DNA of 64,000 bases, taken from assembly GCA_963971425.1 (NCBI GenBank), contig OZ020517.1, forward strand, positions 21,834,462-21,898,461, read 5' to 3'. Of the stretch, positions 12,830 to 25,599 are shown piece after piece (the stretch's first letter is position 1; every line of letters starts with the position of its first letter). Source of the DNA: Bryoerythrophyllum caledonicum (taxonomy: Eukaryota > Streptophyta > Bryopsida > Pottiales > Pottiaceae). The notes beneath the pieces are model-generated. The model searched no databases and had not been told where the DNA came from. It saw only the letters and a program-made list of their open reading frames with translations. Position numbers and translations under genes: made by a program.

Positions 12830-14220
12830 CATTCAAGTTGCAATAGTATGAAAAGGCACCATGGGTAGGATTGTCCTAATTGCGACCAATGTTCTAATTC
12901 TATCACATGACCAAAGTTATTAGATGCATTCATTTCATATTTTTTTTAAATTTTAGTATAAACTATATTTCTCCTCCAATTTTTTTTTCAAGCATTGTAA
13001 CTTTTCACTATGGAATTTTAAGGTACTTGATTAGACATTTATAAGATTATTTTCAATGTCAAAAACTTCAAAAATGAACTTCTTGTATTTATCCTTATAA
13101 ACAAAAAATTCCATGCATTACAATTTTGGTGGTGGTTGGACTCATGGTCACCCGTGAAGTGGTAGTAGGTTCAAGTTGCAATGTTGGTATGGTGCCTATC
13201 ACCATAGTGCACTCAAATATGGTGAGGTTCATAAACCTTGTTGTATTGGTACTCTCAATCTTTTGAGGGGATGATGTTATTGTTGTCTATTACACACTAA
13301 CAAATATTGGCAAAAAGCTTACTTTTGATTACGAGTGAAATAACTCCTATTCTTAACAGTCATAGTTCACATTCTGTTCACACCTTTTACTCTTTGAAGA
13401 CTTGTTGAATTGCATACACTAAGTTAATAAGAAGTTTACCAACAAGAGGCCTTGAAGTAATTAAAATGCTCTAAATCGCTGCACCCAATTGCCTCTTCAA
13501 GTCAGGAAAGTGGATTTAATTTGAAGTAAAATAGTTACCCAACAGCCAAGTTTGTATTTGAAGACCTAAATGATAAATCTACAAGTGAACATTTTCAAAA
13601 TAAATTGTTATCGAAGGACTGAATTTCTAATAAACAATTTAACAAGAACTTGGACATAAATTTGAACCCCTGAAGTTCCTTATGATTTTCTTGGCAAAAT
13701 TGTCAGAAAATACCTCTGCCAAAAAAAACCCCTTTTGAAAAATTCTTCACCAACTACAAAGTCTAATTGACTTTCTAAGCATTTTCACCAATTACCACTT
13801 TCAACTATAAGATCTTGTTTAGGGACAAGATCCTAAGTCTTGATCACAGCATATGTAAGAGCATAACATGTAACATTTGAAGTTGTGGAAGTTTGATGAT
13901 TTATGTAGACAACCGAAACTAAGAAGAGATTTAAGCGTTCAAACCTTCAGTTCGTTAGGGGGATTTCCAGAACTCTTGAAACAGTACTAGCTTTTTATAC
14001 AAAAAATTGACATGCACAATATGTATTCTTGAAAGGAACCGACAATATGAGAAGAGGCGCAATTCAACGTCTACAAGATTCCACGTCAATATAGCTGGAT
14101 GCGGGAACTTGGCATGATCGAGGAACCCTTCACTATTCACAGACCTTAAATAGGTTGATCGAGGAACCCTTGAAAACCAATGATCATCAACAACAGCATC
14201 GTGAAAAACAGCAAGGACAT
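12830..14220. other. AT-rich DNA, no gene seen
   Basis: Only short open frames and no recognised motif. It lies downstream (3') of the proteasome pseudogene. A 13-bp direct repeat (GATCGAGGAACCC) occurs at about 14117 and 14158, the start of the pseudogene's 3' flank. Confidence 0.45.
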
Positions 14221-14222
14221 GC

Positions 14223-16502
14223 TCATGCATCACCCATCTCTGCCTCGGCTGGGGCCTCTTGGACTCGATAATATTTGTAATGAAGTTCACCTACATCGTC
14301 ACCTGCCATTTTCTTCCACCCAGCAGGGCCTACGTAATAAACTGTAGTTCCGTAACTGGACAAAAAAGAGATTTCGATAGACCACAACTTGTTTACACAA
14401 ATGTCTAATCACTGGCATCCCTCCTACTCAACTGCATAAGATCCCTCTTCACAGATTTTTAAATATGATGAGCAAACTCACTGAGTAGAGCAGGTAGAAA
14501 GGCTATACAGAAGGCCATCAACAAAGAGACAAGGACAAGCATTGCTTACCACTAACTACACCACCACTAGCACCATCGCGGAAAGTAGCATGATATATCG
14601 AACGACGAGCAAGCTCTACTGCTTCCTTGATAGACATGTCCCAATTGAACCTGAAACCCACAAGCAACGAACAACACCTTTCAAAAAATGAATCAACAAT
14701 ATATCGCAAGGAATTTTCCGAGAATAAATATCATCTCAGGTGAATTTGTAGCAACAATATAGACCATCACAAAAGCATTGCTTCCATCGCTGTATCTCAC
14801 CCAATATTGAGTACACCATATGCATATGTAGATCCAGATCCCACAGAAAAGCGCGTGCCCTTCACCCTGCCACCCTCATTGTCCACATAATATAGGCCTG
14901 GGCCCTGCCATTAAGATTCACAATACCACACAGTAAATGTAGATGTCAAGACTAAATACTTGCAATATTTTTACATCAACTCAACTTAAGTACTTCCATT
15001 GACTCTTGGATGCTGCAACGTAGCCAAAAAAAGCACAAGAATTTGACATAACCTATACTGAAGTAGATAAATAACATTGTCCCCAACAATGTAACAAGTT
15101 GTACGGTACGTCTCTAAGAATTGTTCTCTATAGCATGCCACGAAGAAGTCGATACAAGCATGCGCACTTAAGAACCCTGAAAGCTGGCACTAGCATAGCA
15201 CAGCTTGGCCAGAGCATGTAAGGCTAACATTACATTGGCAAATTTTCTCTGTAACTTAATAAAACTCAATTTGAAAACATAGCTTATGAGGTGCAAAATG
15301 TACCGTTTCATCCCATCCAGCAATCATAGTGCCCATAGATAGACCCATTCCTCTGTACGAATAAAGCGTGTTTGCAAACTGTTTGGAAGCGCCAGTTACT
15401 GAAATGCGCCTCTTATTTGCTAACTCATGCAGCCAGCACTGCAAAGATCAAAGTGGCAGTAAAATTAGACAATGCTCTAAGGTAAGACGGTGTCTTGAAA
15501 GGCAAAGCTTCCAAAGGTTGCATTGAGTTTCACCTCGATAAAGAATAGCCTGCATTTCACCCAGTACCGTTACGCAATTAGGAAACTGGAAGGAAGAGAG
15601 TACCCGTGTGCCTAGAATTTGTTGCCAAAATTGACAATGAGCAGCACCTCTAGCCATAGTTCCTAATAGATAGGGATTGATTTCCAATATTTTCTTCACA
15701 GATTGTGAGGCTGCCAATACCAAGACCATCATCAATAACAAGTTCAACAAGTAGTGCATTCACATTCCCAAGTGTTTTTGAACGTTAAAATATACTTCTT
15801 GATGACCGCAAGACTTCGATGGATGATGGACAACAAGTAAATTACAATGGTAAATGCCGTCGAAAGCGTTCAACAAAGACCATACAAATGTAGTTGCCCA
15901 TGCTGGCACGAGAGTCAACAGCCACAATGACGCCATGCTTGAAAACAAAAGCCAAGGTAGTTGTACCCTAAGCAGGCTTTACCTTCTGCACAGCTGCTTT
16001 CTGAAAACCATCGAGTTGCATCACTAGATAAACATATACACGTGCATGTCAGATACTTTTGATCGCCACTGATTTGAGCGTGAAAACGGGACGTCTATTG
16101 TCTTTCCTTAGTAATCCACAGCCTACTACATTAAATAATTGTAAAAGAAATACATTTGTGGTGATGAAAGCTTAGCATGAAAACATATTGGCTCTAGAAC
16201 CCGAAGTATCATTCTGAGGTAGTCTCCCAGTAAAAGCATGTTGATGATAATGCTCAAAGTGAATCATGTGCCTTACTGAATATGGGAATAGCTAGTGTGA
16301 GCAAGATTTGCGAAATCTAAGTTACACAAATTGAATCCATCTCGTCGAGGATTAGTCAAAAATTAGTGACATCCAAAGCGTTGAGAATACTTACATCAAC
16401 AACAGCAGGCAACTGAAAGCTCGGAGCGGCATACAAGTGAGGCTCCACGCTAGAAGGCAAACTATGGAGCGTCGGTGGCTCCAAGCCACTCAAATCCAAC
16501 AT
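14223..16502 (-). pseudogene. PBE: 20S proteasome beta-5 subunit pseudogene
   Basis: This is the chymotrypsin-like catalytic subunit of the 20S proteasome core. Minus-strand exons are 16502-16395 (start MLDLSGLEPP), 16023-15886 ([19 protein letters not shown]), 15710-15604 ([18 protein letters not shown]), 15438-15304 ([32 protein letters not shown]), 14904-14801 ([20 protein letters not shown]), 14650-14550 (ARRSIYHATFRDGASGG) and 14341-14223 (VGPAGWKKM, VGELHYKYY, stop TGA). From exon 2 on, junctions keep phase and have GT/AG ends, and the family's full length is present. Defects: an in-frame TAG at 15968-15970 sits directly before the Gly-Thr processing site that exposes the catalytic Thr1. 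Exon 1 to exon 2 is out of phase with the best donor. The usual GGAADC is RGAAHC, and CRLHEL is CWLHEL. Thr1, Asp17, Lys33 and the RDGAS residues are otherwise kept. It is a recently lost duplicate; a sequencing error at the TAG cannot explain the other changes. Confidence 0.85.
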
Positions 16503-16854
16503 CGTTGAGGAGCTCAGACACGATCTGCAAGGATTTATCACCTATTTTCTATACATTTATTATTTGCACGTAATAAATCAAGTGTACGACTGAGCAATTA
16601 GAGCGGTTTTTGTGCTGATATAGAGTAATAATGTTTGATGTGACATGTATGGATTAGTTGTCCAAAATATAGTCATACACTACGGAATCAATTGATAGTA
16701 GTCCAACTTTGTTCAAATCACTTTCCTGCCCCTTTTATTCACTTCCTTCCCTTATTCAAATGTTAATTAGATCAAAATATTCTCAAAGAAATCATAACTT
16801 AAATTTCCCTTTGTCATATGGATGGTTTTTACAATTCCATCAACTTTGTAAGGC

Positions 16855-16975
16855 CATAAATAGAAAACCATTGCCAAGGCTGGTTTTCTAGCCCCAACGT
16901 CTGCGTCCTAGCAAGACTTTGAAAAACCAGCGCCAAGGCTAGTTTTCCAGCCTCAACGTTTGCATCCTATGCTTG
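16855..16975 (+). repeat. Imperfect tandem duplication, about 62 bp unit
   Basis: Two adjacent units share ACCA-GCCAAGGCT-GTTTTC-AGCC-CAACGT-TGC-TCCTA. Related CAACGT/GTTTGCGCC words continue to about 17150 as a looser, GC-richer array. The minus-strand open frame at 16967-17254 reads through this repeat and has no recognised similarity. Confidence 0.55.
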
Positions 16976-17519
16976 TGCAGCGTTTGTGCCTTGGCGCCCA
17001 ACGTTTATCCTCCTCACCTTTATGATGGGGTATGCGCCGTTGACGTTGTAATGATGACGTTTGCGCCCCAGCATCCGCACCCCTAAAGCCCTATTGATGA
17101 CCTCTGTGTCCGAGCGTCTACGTCCATGATGTCCTAACAATGATGTTTGTGCCTTGTAGTGTGGTTTTCGCCGCCACCTGCTTTGTGTATGAAAAGAGGG
17201 GGGAGGACCATTGTTCTCATGTTTGTCACTTTGGCCTCTATATTTTGATCTCAATTTAGTTTGAACTCCTTGTGAGTCTAATTGGGTGGCAAACGGCCCT
17301 AGTTTGCTACTGAGGTGATGTCAAAATCTGTTCAAGCAGTAGACTAGCACTTAGTATTATTACTATCAACATGTCTTGTGAAACGCCATTTTCTTCAAAC
17401 AATAATCCGAAGGAATCCATTTTCAATCAACTACGAACACAATGGGGAGTCAACGGAAGCAAACGAAAGAATGGAAATCGTGATATATTTTTTCCGAGAA
17501 TGGGAATATAGTCACATAT

Positions 17520-19170
17520 GTCTTCTGCAGTGGAACATTCAGCTACAAACGTGAGCGCACTTTTGCATACTTTGGGTACCATGCCAAGTCAGAGAGGTCG
17601 AGTTGTCCTAGCCTACCCCGTCGGGTGTGGCATAGATATGCCAATTGTGGAGGCATAGTCTTGCAACAAATGTGTTGCAAGGACATATATGAAGGGGATT
17701 CAGGTCCGCATGGTCCATGACAAGCACCTCCTATCCCAAGTTCAAGCCAATCTCGTTAGAGTGAAGTGATAGATGGAGTAACAGGTGGGGGCCAGAAAGG
17801 AGAGTTTATCCCCCTTTGAAGGGAATTACTCTTTACAAAGGTCAGGTAGTCACGGTGCATTGAATTCCACGAGATCTCGGCTGCCATTACGTCACCAGCT
17901 CATGGTAGACTCCTACAATGTTGCAAGGAGGAAGGAGTTGGATAAAAAGTGGGCAACTTTTTCTATCAAGCAAATGTGTCATTTAATGTGGCAAGGAATC
18001 TTGCCTTTATTGAAGCGGTGATAACAACCTCGGTGGCAAAGTTTGAATAGAATCCACTAACTTACCCCCAGTTGATGACTAATTTGATCGGAGCTAAGAG
18101 GCTCCAAATTAAGAAGAAGATTGAAACCAAAATTGGTTTTGCGATCAGGAATTTTGGGGTAACAATATGCATAGATGGTTGGAATGATGTCAATCAAAAA
18201 CCCCTCATGAATGTAATGATGTTATGCCCCGCTCGTGATGTATTTTTGGAGTCCATTGACACCACTGGGTAAACAAAGTCCATGCACTATATAGCGGACC
18301 AATTGAAAGTATTTATCGATAAGGTGGGTTACAAAAATATGACGCAAGTTTGTACTCATAATGCAGAAACATGCTCGGAGCAATGACCGATATTACAATA
18401 ACGTACCGGCACATTTTCAAGCAAGGGTGCATGGTATCTCTTGTTGGAAGATTGGGCCAAGGTCCAAGAAATCTAAGAATTTAATGAACAGGTTGAAAAA
18501 ATTGTGCCAATACATTAGAAACCATCATGCAACAATGTGTGTTTTTCACGAATTGAGCCAAAACCTACAACTCGTAGTGTCCAACGAAACCCACTTTGCT
18601 TGTAATTACCTCATGTTGCAACGATTAGTGAAATTCAGAGACGTGTTGCACCGCTTAAAAGACCATCCGCCTGTTCAAAATGACTTCCAGCTCCTATAGG
18701 ATAGACAAAATGGAGAGCACATAGCTACCGCTTTGCGTAATGTGGTGAGAACCATCAAAGATGTGGGCTTCTTGAAACGATGCGTGAATTACTTGCACAT
18801 GACCAAAGACGTGATAAAGGCGGTGCGTGTGTTTGATGGCCAAGAACTAGCCACGGATCGGGCGTGGCTCGTAATGCACTATTTCTGAGTGCATGTATGT
18901 GGTTTAAGAGAGCCACCTTTTAGTGTACGAGATGACATAGCGACCGTTTTGGAGGAGTCTTTTTGATAAAAGGTGGGAAATGGATTTCACTGACGTTCAC
19001 TACGCTATGGCCCTTTTGAACCCATACCTCATGGATAATGTGGCACTCAGGGGTGACGTGCTCGCGGAATTAATACAATTTGAGCAGTTAAGTGGACCAT
19101 AAAGCCCTAATGAAACCACACTTAACTTCCACAAAACGCAGATGCTGATAGCAAACCGCCTTCAATTAGC
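17520..19170 (+). pseudogene. hAT-like (DUF659) transposase relic
   Basis: Several plus-strand frames in order resemble plant hAT-type transposases with the DUF659 region. Frame 18072-18272 has an RNase-H-fold start, ICIDGWNDVNQKPLMNVM followed by CPARDVFLESIDTTG, where the Asp before GW matches the family's ISDGW-type catalytic position. The next segment (IADQLKVFIDKVGYKNMTQV) continues the same domain. Frame 17785-18021 and the segment around 19020-19140 (NPYLMDN, ALRGDV) could be N- and C-terminal parts. Multiple stops and frameshifts separate them, so it is inactive. No terminal inverted repeats or target duplication were found. Confidence 0.6.
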
Positions 19171-19189
19171 ATCATCTTGACCAATAGCC

Positions 19190-20095
19190 CATCCTGTTGC
19201 AATAGGACTAGTATCAATTGTTACAATCACCGGTCTACCAGAACCATATTCAACTTGCCTAAAGACTGGTCAAGACTTCAAAGTTTCTTTCAATCCTTCC
19301 ATGGCAACTTTATGCACTTGCTCCCGCTTAAATTTGGTCCCTTTTCTTAGAAGCTTGTACAATGGCTCAGCCATACGAGCAAAACAAGCAATCCAAATTT
19401 GATAAATAAACATAAGGGCTCAGAAACCTCCTTACTTCAGTAATGTTACTACATGCTTTCATCCTTCCAATAGCATCTACCTTTTTAGGATTAGTTTTTC
19501 TGCCATATCTCTCACATAAGTATCCAACAACTATAATTTCATCAAAATCCAAACTTAGACTTGTCAATGGATAATGTTAAATCCACCTCTTCAAGCCTCT
19601 TCAAAATCCTTTCCACACGTACGATATGGTTCTTAACAAATACTTTGCAATCATCAACATCCAAAGTCAAGTCTTTGGCTCCTTCTTCACAAACTTTTAT
19701 AGGTATATCATCCACAAAATTAATAGTCTTCTCAGGTATGAAATCTTGTAGAGTTTGGTTCATAGCACTTTGCATATGAGCCACTGAATTTGCGACACAT
19801 TGTGGCAATGTGCACATCTTTATAATTCCTAATAGAGTCTTCATGGTTGTCAGATCCCTACTCTCAATAACAAGTTGAAATTGATCATAACCAAAATATA
19901 AATCTCCAATAGGATAGATGGCATGCCCAGCAAATGCTTCAGCAACCTCATCAACAATAGGCCCCGATCCTTTGTTTCTCATAATAACTCTATTAGTAGG
20001 TTATATATCTTGAGTAAATTTCAAAGCTCTAGACTTCTTTGGTATTGTGAACCAACGGTTGGAGTATGGAGCCATTGAAGGCTCAAGTATACCCA
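19190..20095 (-). pseudogene. Ty3/gypsy reverse-transcriptase relic
   Basis: On the minus strand, from about 20090 down, the order is SNRWFTIPKKS, a gypsy RT palm start, then frame 19982-19542 with FGYDQFQLVIESRD, LPQCVANSVAHMQ and the active-site motif FVDDIPIK. The RT thumb (KSKFGFDEIIVVGYLCERYGRK, then VDAIGRMKACSNITEVRRF) follows to about 19370. The family motif order is complete through the palm and thumb. A stop and a frame change break it, and protease, integrase and LTRs are not visible. It is not part of the copia element at 21.5-25 kb. Confidence 0.75.
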
Positions 20096-20099
20096 TCTT

Positions 20100-21200
20100 C
20101 TTTTTTCTCTTTCAATAAATTTACCAACTTAGGCAGCAAAGCCCGAGGTACTTAATAGGCTTCAAATACCATGATACATGTGGTACTATGAATATAACCT
20201 GTGAGCCAAAAATGGTATCCCTAGTTCGGGAATTTAATTCTTGACTCAAGGTACAAAGAACCAATTTGCATGCTCTATGCCGTTGTAGTATTTTGTGTTT
20301 TTAATTGATGATTGGAGTATTGATGTATTCCAAATGCTTGGTTCTAACTATGCAATTCAATTACAACTCCTCACGTATCAAGATAAGAAAACGATGATAA
20401 ACGTTCACTTGTATTAACACTTCTTTGATATTTGGTTATGGCCACTTCCAACACAATGAGGAAGACTGGCAACCCAAACTTTCCCTAATCCAACAACTAG
20501 AGTTCCTATCAGCAACCGGAATGGCACAAGAATATCCTCGATTAGTGTCGTCACAACAACGGCACAGAGGTTGATTGCAAATGGAAGATATTCAACACAA
20601 TGACTATCCGTGTGTAAGGACGAGTGATGAAGCACTGAGAGGAGAGTCCACGTCCTCAAGACAACAAGCCAACTCAATGTCGAATGAAGAACGACCTTCC
20701 ACAACCAGCTCACAGCGTCAACACAACAGCTAGACCACACCGCTACAACGCCAGCACGGCCGCACCAATGAGCTCGATTGAAACGCCTCGTGAACACGAT
20801 AGCCTCCAACAGCACCCTGACCGACAAGGCTTGACAATGACTTCTCCACCTCCGGCTTCATACAACAGCCTCCACGGCAACAAGCAGTAGCATCCGACCA
20901 CTATCCAGCGCTGCAACTTCAATGACTACACTACTAGCAACAATTAAATCAAGTTCTGAATGGTTATAGTAATAGCACTCCGGCGCTCCATCAATGAGAA
21001 ACACACTGAGCTCTCCTCTTTCATAGATGAGAGAAAGAGCAGAAGAAATCTTGAAAAGAACTAAGTTCGCAAATACAAACTAAAAATTGAGAGAGCTTGA
21101 GGAGAGGAAGACACCTCCTCAAATACGAATTGTCCTAAGAATTCTTCCACCTCAATTAGTGAGGAAGGTCGAATTATTGACAATAGAAGATTCAGAAGAA
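20100..21200. other. No gene seen; possible LTR remains
   Basis: Between the gypsy relic and the copia element. It holds a 137-codon minus-strand frame (20414-20827) and an overlapping plus-strand frame, neither resembling a known protein. A copia 3' LTR would be expected here but its ends could not be delimited by eye. Confidence 0.4.
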
Positions 21201-21219
21201 AAATCCACAAATTAATTTG

Positions 21220-21330
21220 ATTGCCGCCCGTATAGTATGGGTAGCACTTAATTAGTGTGGTTGCCACTGTATAGTATGGGCGGCCGTCAATTAGTGTGGT
21301 TGCCGCTATATAGTATGGGCGGCTTAGTTA
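21220..21330. repeat. Short tandem repeats, about 45 bp
   Basis: Three imperfect units share TATAGTATGGG and AATTAGTGTGGTTGCC. They sit in what may be the 3' LTR or downstream flank of the copia element. Confidence 0.7.
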
Positions 21331-21566
21331 GTTAGTATTGAAGGTAGTAGAAGATTGCACAAGGCACACACAAACTCAAGGAATGCGTAGAAAGAGATAA
21401 TCTTTACTCAAAGGCCTTCCACTTTAAGTAGTGTATACTAGGAGGTCACTATGGCGAACCATATGAGATAACTCATCACAAGGACACTCTAGAGATTAGC
21501 CCATGCTTAACCCCTCCTCCCACACACCATTATTTAGCACCCGAACCTCTTTGGCTTCTAGCAATA

Positions 21567-22690
21567 CTACCCTACATCAATTTCCTCAATACTCCCACTT
21601 TGCGTAGAGCCAAAGCCTCTAAGTCCAAATGTTATTACTAATCGTTGGTGTAGGTCTCTACAAAGACCCTTTGTGAGCACATCAGCCACCATGTGCTCCG
21701 TTGGACAATAATCCAACTGTATAACTCCCAACTCCAACTTCTCCCAAATGAAGTGGTATTGCACATCAATGTGCTTCGTGCGTGAATGATGTGTAGGGTT
21801 CTTTGCAAGTGAAATGCACCCTTGGTTGTCATACATGATCGTTGTAGCCTCACCTTGTGTGCAACCCACATCCGCCACTAGTTGCCTCAACCAAATGGCC
21901 TCCTTCGTGCCGTGGCTCGTAGCCATGTACTCGGCCTCCACCGTTGATGTCGCCGTGGTTTGTTGCCGCTTGCTATTCCACGATATTGCTCCCGATCCGA
22001 CTTTGAACATGTAGCTCGTTGTTGATCTTCGATTGCTTGAGTCTCCCGCGCAGTCCGCATCGCAATAGCCGCTCAACACAATGTCTTTGCCGCCAAGACA
22101 CAACTTGACATTGCTTGTGCCCTTCAAGTACCGCATGATCCTCTTGACTGCCATCTAATGCATTGAGCCTGGTCTCGCCATGTGTTGACTCACCACGCTA
22201 ATTGGATACGCAAGGTCGGGCCGTGTCACAATCATCGCATACATGAACGACCCCACCGCTTGCTTGTATGGCACCTCCGCCATCGATTTGGCCTCTACCG
22301 CATACTCCTCCTCTGAAAGCTTGATGAGCTTGGAGTTTGCATTCAATGGTGTTGCCACGGGCTTACAATCCTCTATCCCAAATCTCTTGAGCACGTCCAT
22401 CACATACTTGCCTTGACTCATGGTGATAGTGCATGTAGCCCTATCTCTCACAAACTCAGCACCAAGACAAAATGCAACTCTCCAAGATCACTCATCTCGT
22501 ACTCTCTCTCAAGCACGGCTTTTAGTGCCTTCATTGAACTTATGAGGCTTGCAATAATGATCAAATCATCAACATATATGATCACAATCACCACATGTTG
22601 ACCCTCTTGCATGAAGTAGAGACTATGATCTGCAATGCTTCTAGTAAACCCGTGTGCAAGGAGAAACGTGTCAATCTTTTGGTACTATGC
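21567..22690 (-). pseudogene. Copia C-terminal reverse transcriptase and RNase H
   Basis: The RT active site YVDDLIII lies near 22580. Frame 22451-22155 carries LKRFGIEDCKPVATPL and TRPDLAYPISVVSQ. After a TAG in place of Trp, frame 22154-21567 carries RIMRYLKGTSN, the RNase H motifs CDADCAGD, STVEAEYMA and YDNQGCISL, and ends KGLCRDLHQRL. The catalytic acidic residues are present, but the reading frame is interrupted at least twice in this part. Confidence 0.85.
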
Positions 22691-22834
22691 TCTTGGAGAT
22701 TGTTTCAATCCATACAATGATTTTTTCAACTTACAAACAAGGTGCTCATTACCTTGTTGCACAAAGCCCTCGGGTTGCACCATGTAGATGTCCTCCTCCA
22801 AATCGCCATTCAAAAATGCGGTCTTCACATCCAT

Positions 22835-24409
22835 TTAATGGATCTCCAAGTTCATGGCTGCCCCAATCGCAAGAATGCAGCGAATGGTGGTGAACTTGGC
22901 CACGGGAGCAAACCTCTTGTGAAAGTCCACCCCATGAACTTGTACAAACCTCTTGGCTACTAGTCTTGCCTTGTGACGCACCACATTACCCGAAACATCC
23001 CTCTTTGCACGAAACACCCATTTGCAACCAATGGGGTTGCGATCCTTTGGAATGGGAGTTAATTGCCACGTACCATTAGCAATTAGAGAGTCGTACTCCT
23101 CTTGCAAGGCGCGCTCCCACTTGACCGCATCCTCACATTGCATGGCTTCACGAATGGTCAATGGACCATCTGATAACGCCACATTCGCATGCTCATCATT
23201 CTCTTGAGGGAAGATGTGATTCTTCCACCATTCTCCAGGTGGCTTGGGCGATCTCTTGGGGTACCGCCGATCGCTTGAAGGAGCTTGCTCCTCTTGCGCA
23301 TCATTTGTGCCATTCTTGGTCTTTGAGCTCGATGGCACTTCAACAACCTCCGTGTCGCCATCTTCGTCGTCACTGTCATCATCACCTACATCAACAACAC
23401 TAGGGGACTTGGAGGGTGTGTCCATCAACTTGTCAGCACAACTCCTACTTGGACCAACCTCCACAGGAGCCTCCATCGTAGACTCCTCACAAAACGTCAC
23501 ATCAAGTGATCGAATGATCTTCTTTGTCTCCACCGACATGAGTCTATACGCCTTGGTACCTTCACAATACCCAAGAAATACACACTTTGAAGCCTTAGCC
23601 TCGAGTTTAGTCCTCCGTTCATCCGGAACCTTTGCGTATGCAATGCATCCAAAGATGCGCATGTATGCAACACATGGTTGCCTCCCACTCCACGCTTGCT
23701 CCGGGGTCATGTCTTCAACCGCGCTTGTTGGACATCGATTTCGACTGTATGCCACATTCACCACTGCTTCCGTCCAAAGGTCCAACTTCAAGTTTTGAGC
23801 GTGCAACATGCTCCTCGCCATCTCTACAATGGTGCGATTTGCACGCTCCGCAACTCCACTTTGTTGAGGTGTATACGGGGCTGAAGTTTGCTGTGCGATG
23901 CCTTCTTTCTTCAATAGCTCGTCAAACTTCTTGGACATGTACTCGCTGCCATTGTCCGACCGAAACACTTTGATCTTCATCTCGGATTGGTTCTCCACCA
24001 ATGTCTTGAACTCCTTGAACTTGTCAAAGCACTCACTCTTGGCCTTGATTGGATAGAGCCAAATCTTCCTTGAAAAGTCATCGATGAAGGTCACAAAGTA
24101 CTTGCAACCTCCCATCGACGTGGTCTTCATTGGGCCACATACATCCAAATGCACGATCTCCAAAGGCTTGGTTGCCCGTGTCGCCGCTTCACCCGCAAAT
24201 GGCAATCGTTGTTGCTTGCCTTCAATGCAACCTTCATAAGTGAATGAAGAAGGATCCACTTTCAATTGATGAATATCCATCCCGCTTACCATGCCGCATA
24301 GTGTCTTCACACTCTTGATGTTCAAATGGCCGAGTCGACGATGCCACAATGCCAACTTGTCGTCCTTCAAGTTTGAATGCGCTAATGCCGCTTTTTCGCT
24401 CATATGCAC
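22835..24409 (-). pseudogene. Copia integrase and N-terminal reverse transcriptase
   Basis: 524 codons. Zinc-binding N-terminus (HRRLGHLN, then CIEGKQ; the usual first Cys of C-x2-C is altered to Tyr). Integrase core has the three acidic residues (HLDVCGPM, RSDNGSEY, then SGVAERANRT). A C-terminal acidic linker (DDDSDDEDGD) and RYPKRSPKPP precede the RT start (EYDSLIANGTWQL, CKWVFRAKRD, RHKARLVAK). It ends at a TAA where the family has Gln, just before MDVKTAF. Length and order match plant copia elements. Confidence 0.9.
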
Positions 24410-24446
24410 CTTCGAGAACTTTTTTTTTTACAAGCCCTCATCTTCT

Positions 24447-24875
24447 TCAATGATGGCCAACCTCATCTCGACTCGGTGACAACACATAAGACCCCTTATC
24501 ACTAAACTCAACCTGCAAGTGCTTTGCCACTAATTGCCTCACCGACAGTAAATTTGCCTTTAGTTTGGGAACATGGAGGACATCTTTGATAGTGATTGTC
24601 TTCACACGACCCTTCACCTTGGTGTCTACGACAATTTGGCCTTTGCCAAGGGCCTCAAGCACCGTATCATCTCCCAAAATCACTCTCTTTGGTTTAATGA
24701 CACAATACGAATGGAAACAAGTTTTATTTGGTGACATGTGGCTTGTAGCCCCCGAATCAACAATCCAATCACTCACACTACCGTTGCACGATACGTGACT
24801 AGCCATGTTTGCATACTCATCACCATCCACAATCCAATCACTCATGCTTGCATCACCCTCGATGCCATCACTCAT
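24447..24875 (-). pseudogene. Copia protease domain
   Basis: Contains the aspartic protease motif WIVDSGATSHM and downstream ILGDDTVLEALGKGQI, VLHVPKLKANLLSV, typical of copia protease and its C-terminal side. The stretch before it repeats SDWIVDG/SDWIVDS, a small internal duplication of the protease start. The frame ends at 24447, and the integrase frame starts after the T-run frameshift. Confidence 0.85.
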
Positions 24876-25599
24876 GCTTGCATCAAATCTAGCCGTAAAT
24901 GCGTACTCATCTCCATCATCACCAACTTTGGTGTTGTTTGCACTCTCCTTCTCATTGTTTTTACGTTTGAAGCAAAATTTGGCAATGAATAAATGTATAG
25001 AAAATAGGTGGAAAATCCAAAATTATTACCGTAATTAGAAATTAATATACATTCTTCTTCTTCTTCTTCAATGCTTTCCTCCATTTAAAATATATTTTTT
25101 GTATAGCTTCATCCACATGTTTTTTTACAATATCAACTATATTACAATGACATTAGTAATTTTCCTATGTGAATTTTTGGTCTTTTATCCTATTCTTGAG
25201 AATGATCAATCCTCACTATTCTCAACTATAACAAATTTATTTCTATTTACTTCCAACTATTTGTATGAATTTTTATAGATCTAGACTATTTATTTTAATG
25301 TCAGTTCATTTGTAAATTACAATAGTAGTGCATGGCTATTTGTAACATGTCTTTTACAAAATAGTTTACCTAATAACACTTGCCTTGTAACTTGAAAATA
25401 CTATTCGTAGCCAAAGATTATTTATGCAAAATAAAAAGTACACCAATTTGTAAGAGAATTTTGCTTGAAGGGAGTATTTATGTTGATCTATACAAGTTAT
25501 ACCATACTCCTCATCCGGTAGTCTTTATGTGCATATTCAACATACTGCAATTTGCAATGTGGATGTATAATTCATCCCACGTAAGGATACATCATATCA

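Larger units (their letters stand above)
21567..24990 (-). mobile_element. Ty1/copia retrotransposon, degenerate
   Basis: The minus-strand polyprotein has the copia order protease, integrase, reverse transcriptase, RNase H. The gag part is nearly gone: only a segment with KRKNNEKESANN and repeated DASMSD words (24985-24830) remains before the protease. Breaks: a frameshift in a run of T at 24422-24430 between protease and integrase; TAA in place of Gln before MDVKT near 22833; TAG in place of Trp after QSPRA near 22690 and before MAVKRI at 22155. LTRs could not be delimited, so the element limits given are those of the coding relic. Confidence 0.9.

Noticed and set aside
2509-15970. Idea that TAG is a sense codon in this genome, because several genes carry in-frame TAG
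   Set aside because: Truncation, phase breaks, TAA/TGA stops and loss of conserved residues accompany the TAGs, and the intact gene at 31068 needs no reassignment. Pseudogene decay explains them better.
23244-23798. 184-codon plus-strand frame opposite the copia integrase
   Set aside because: Antisense shadow of the integrase-RT frame.
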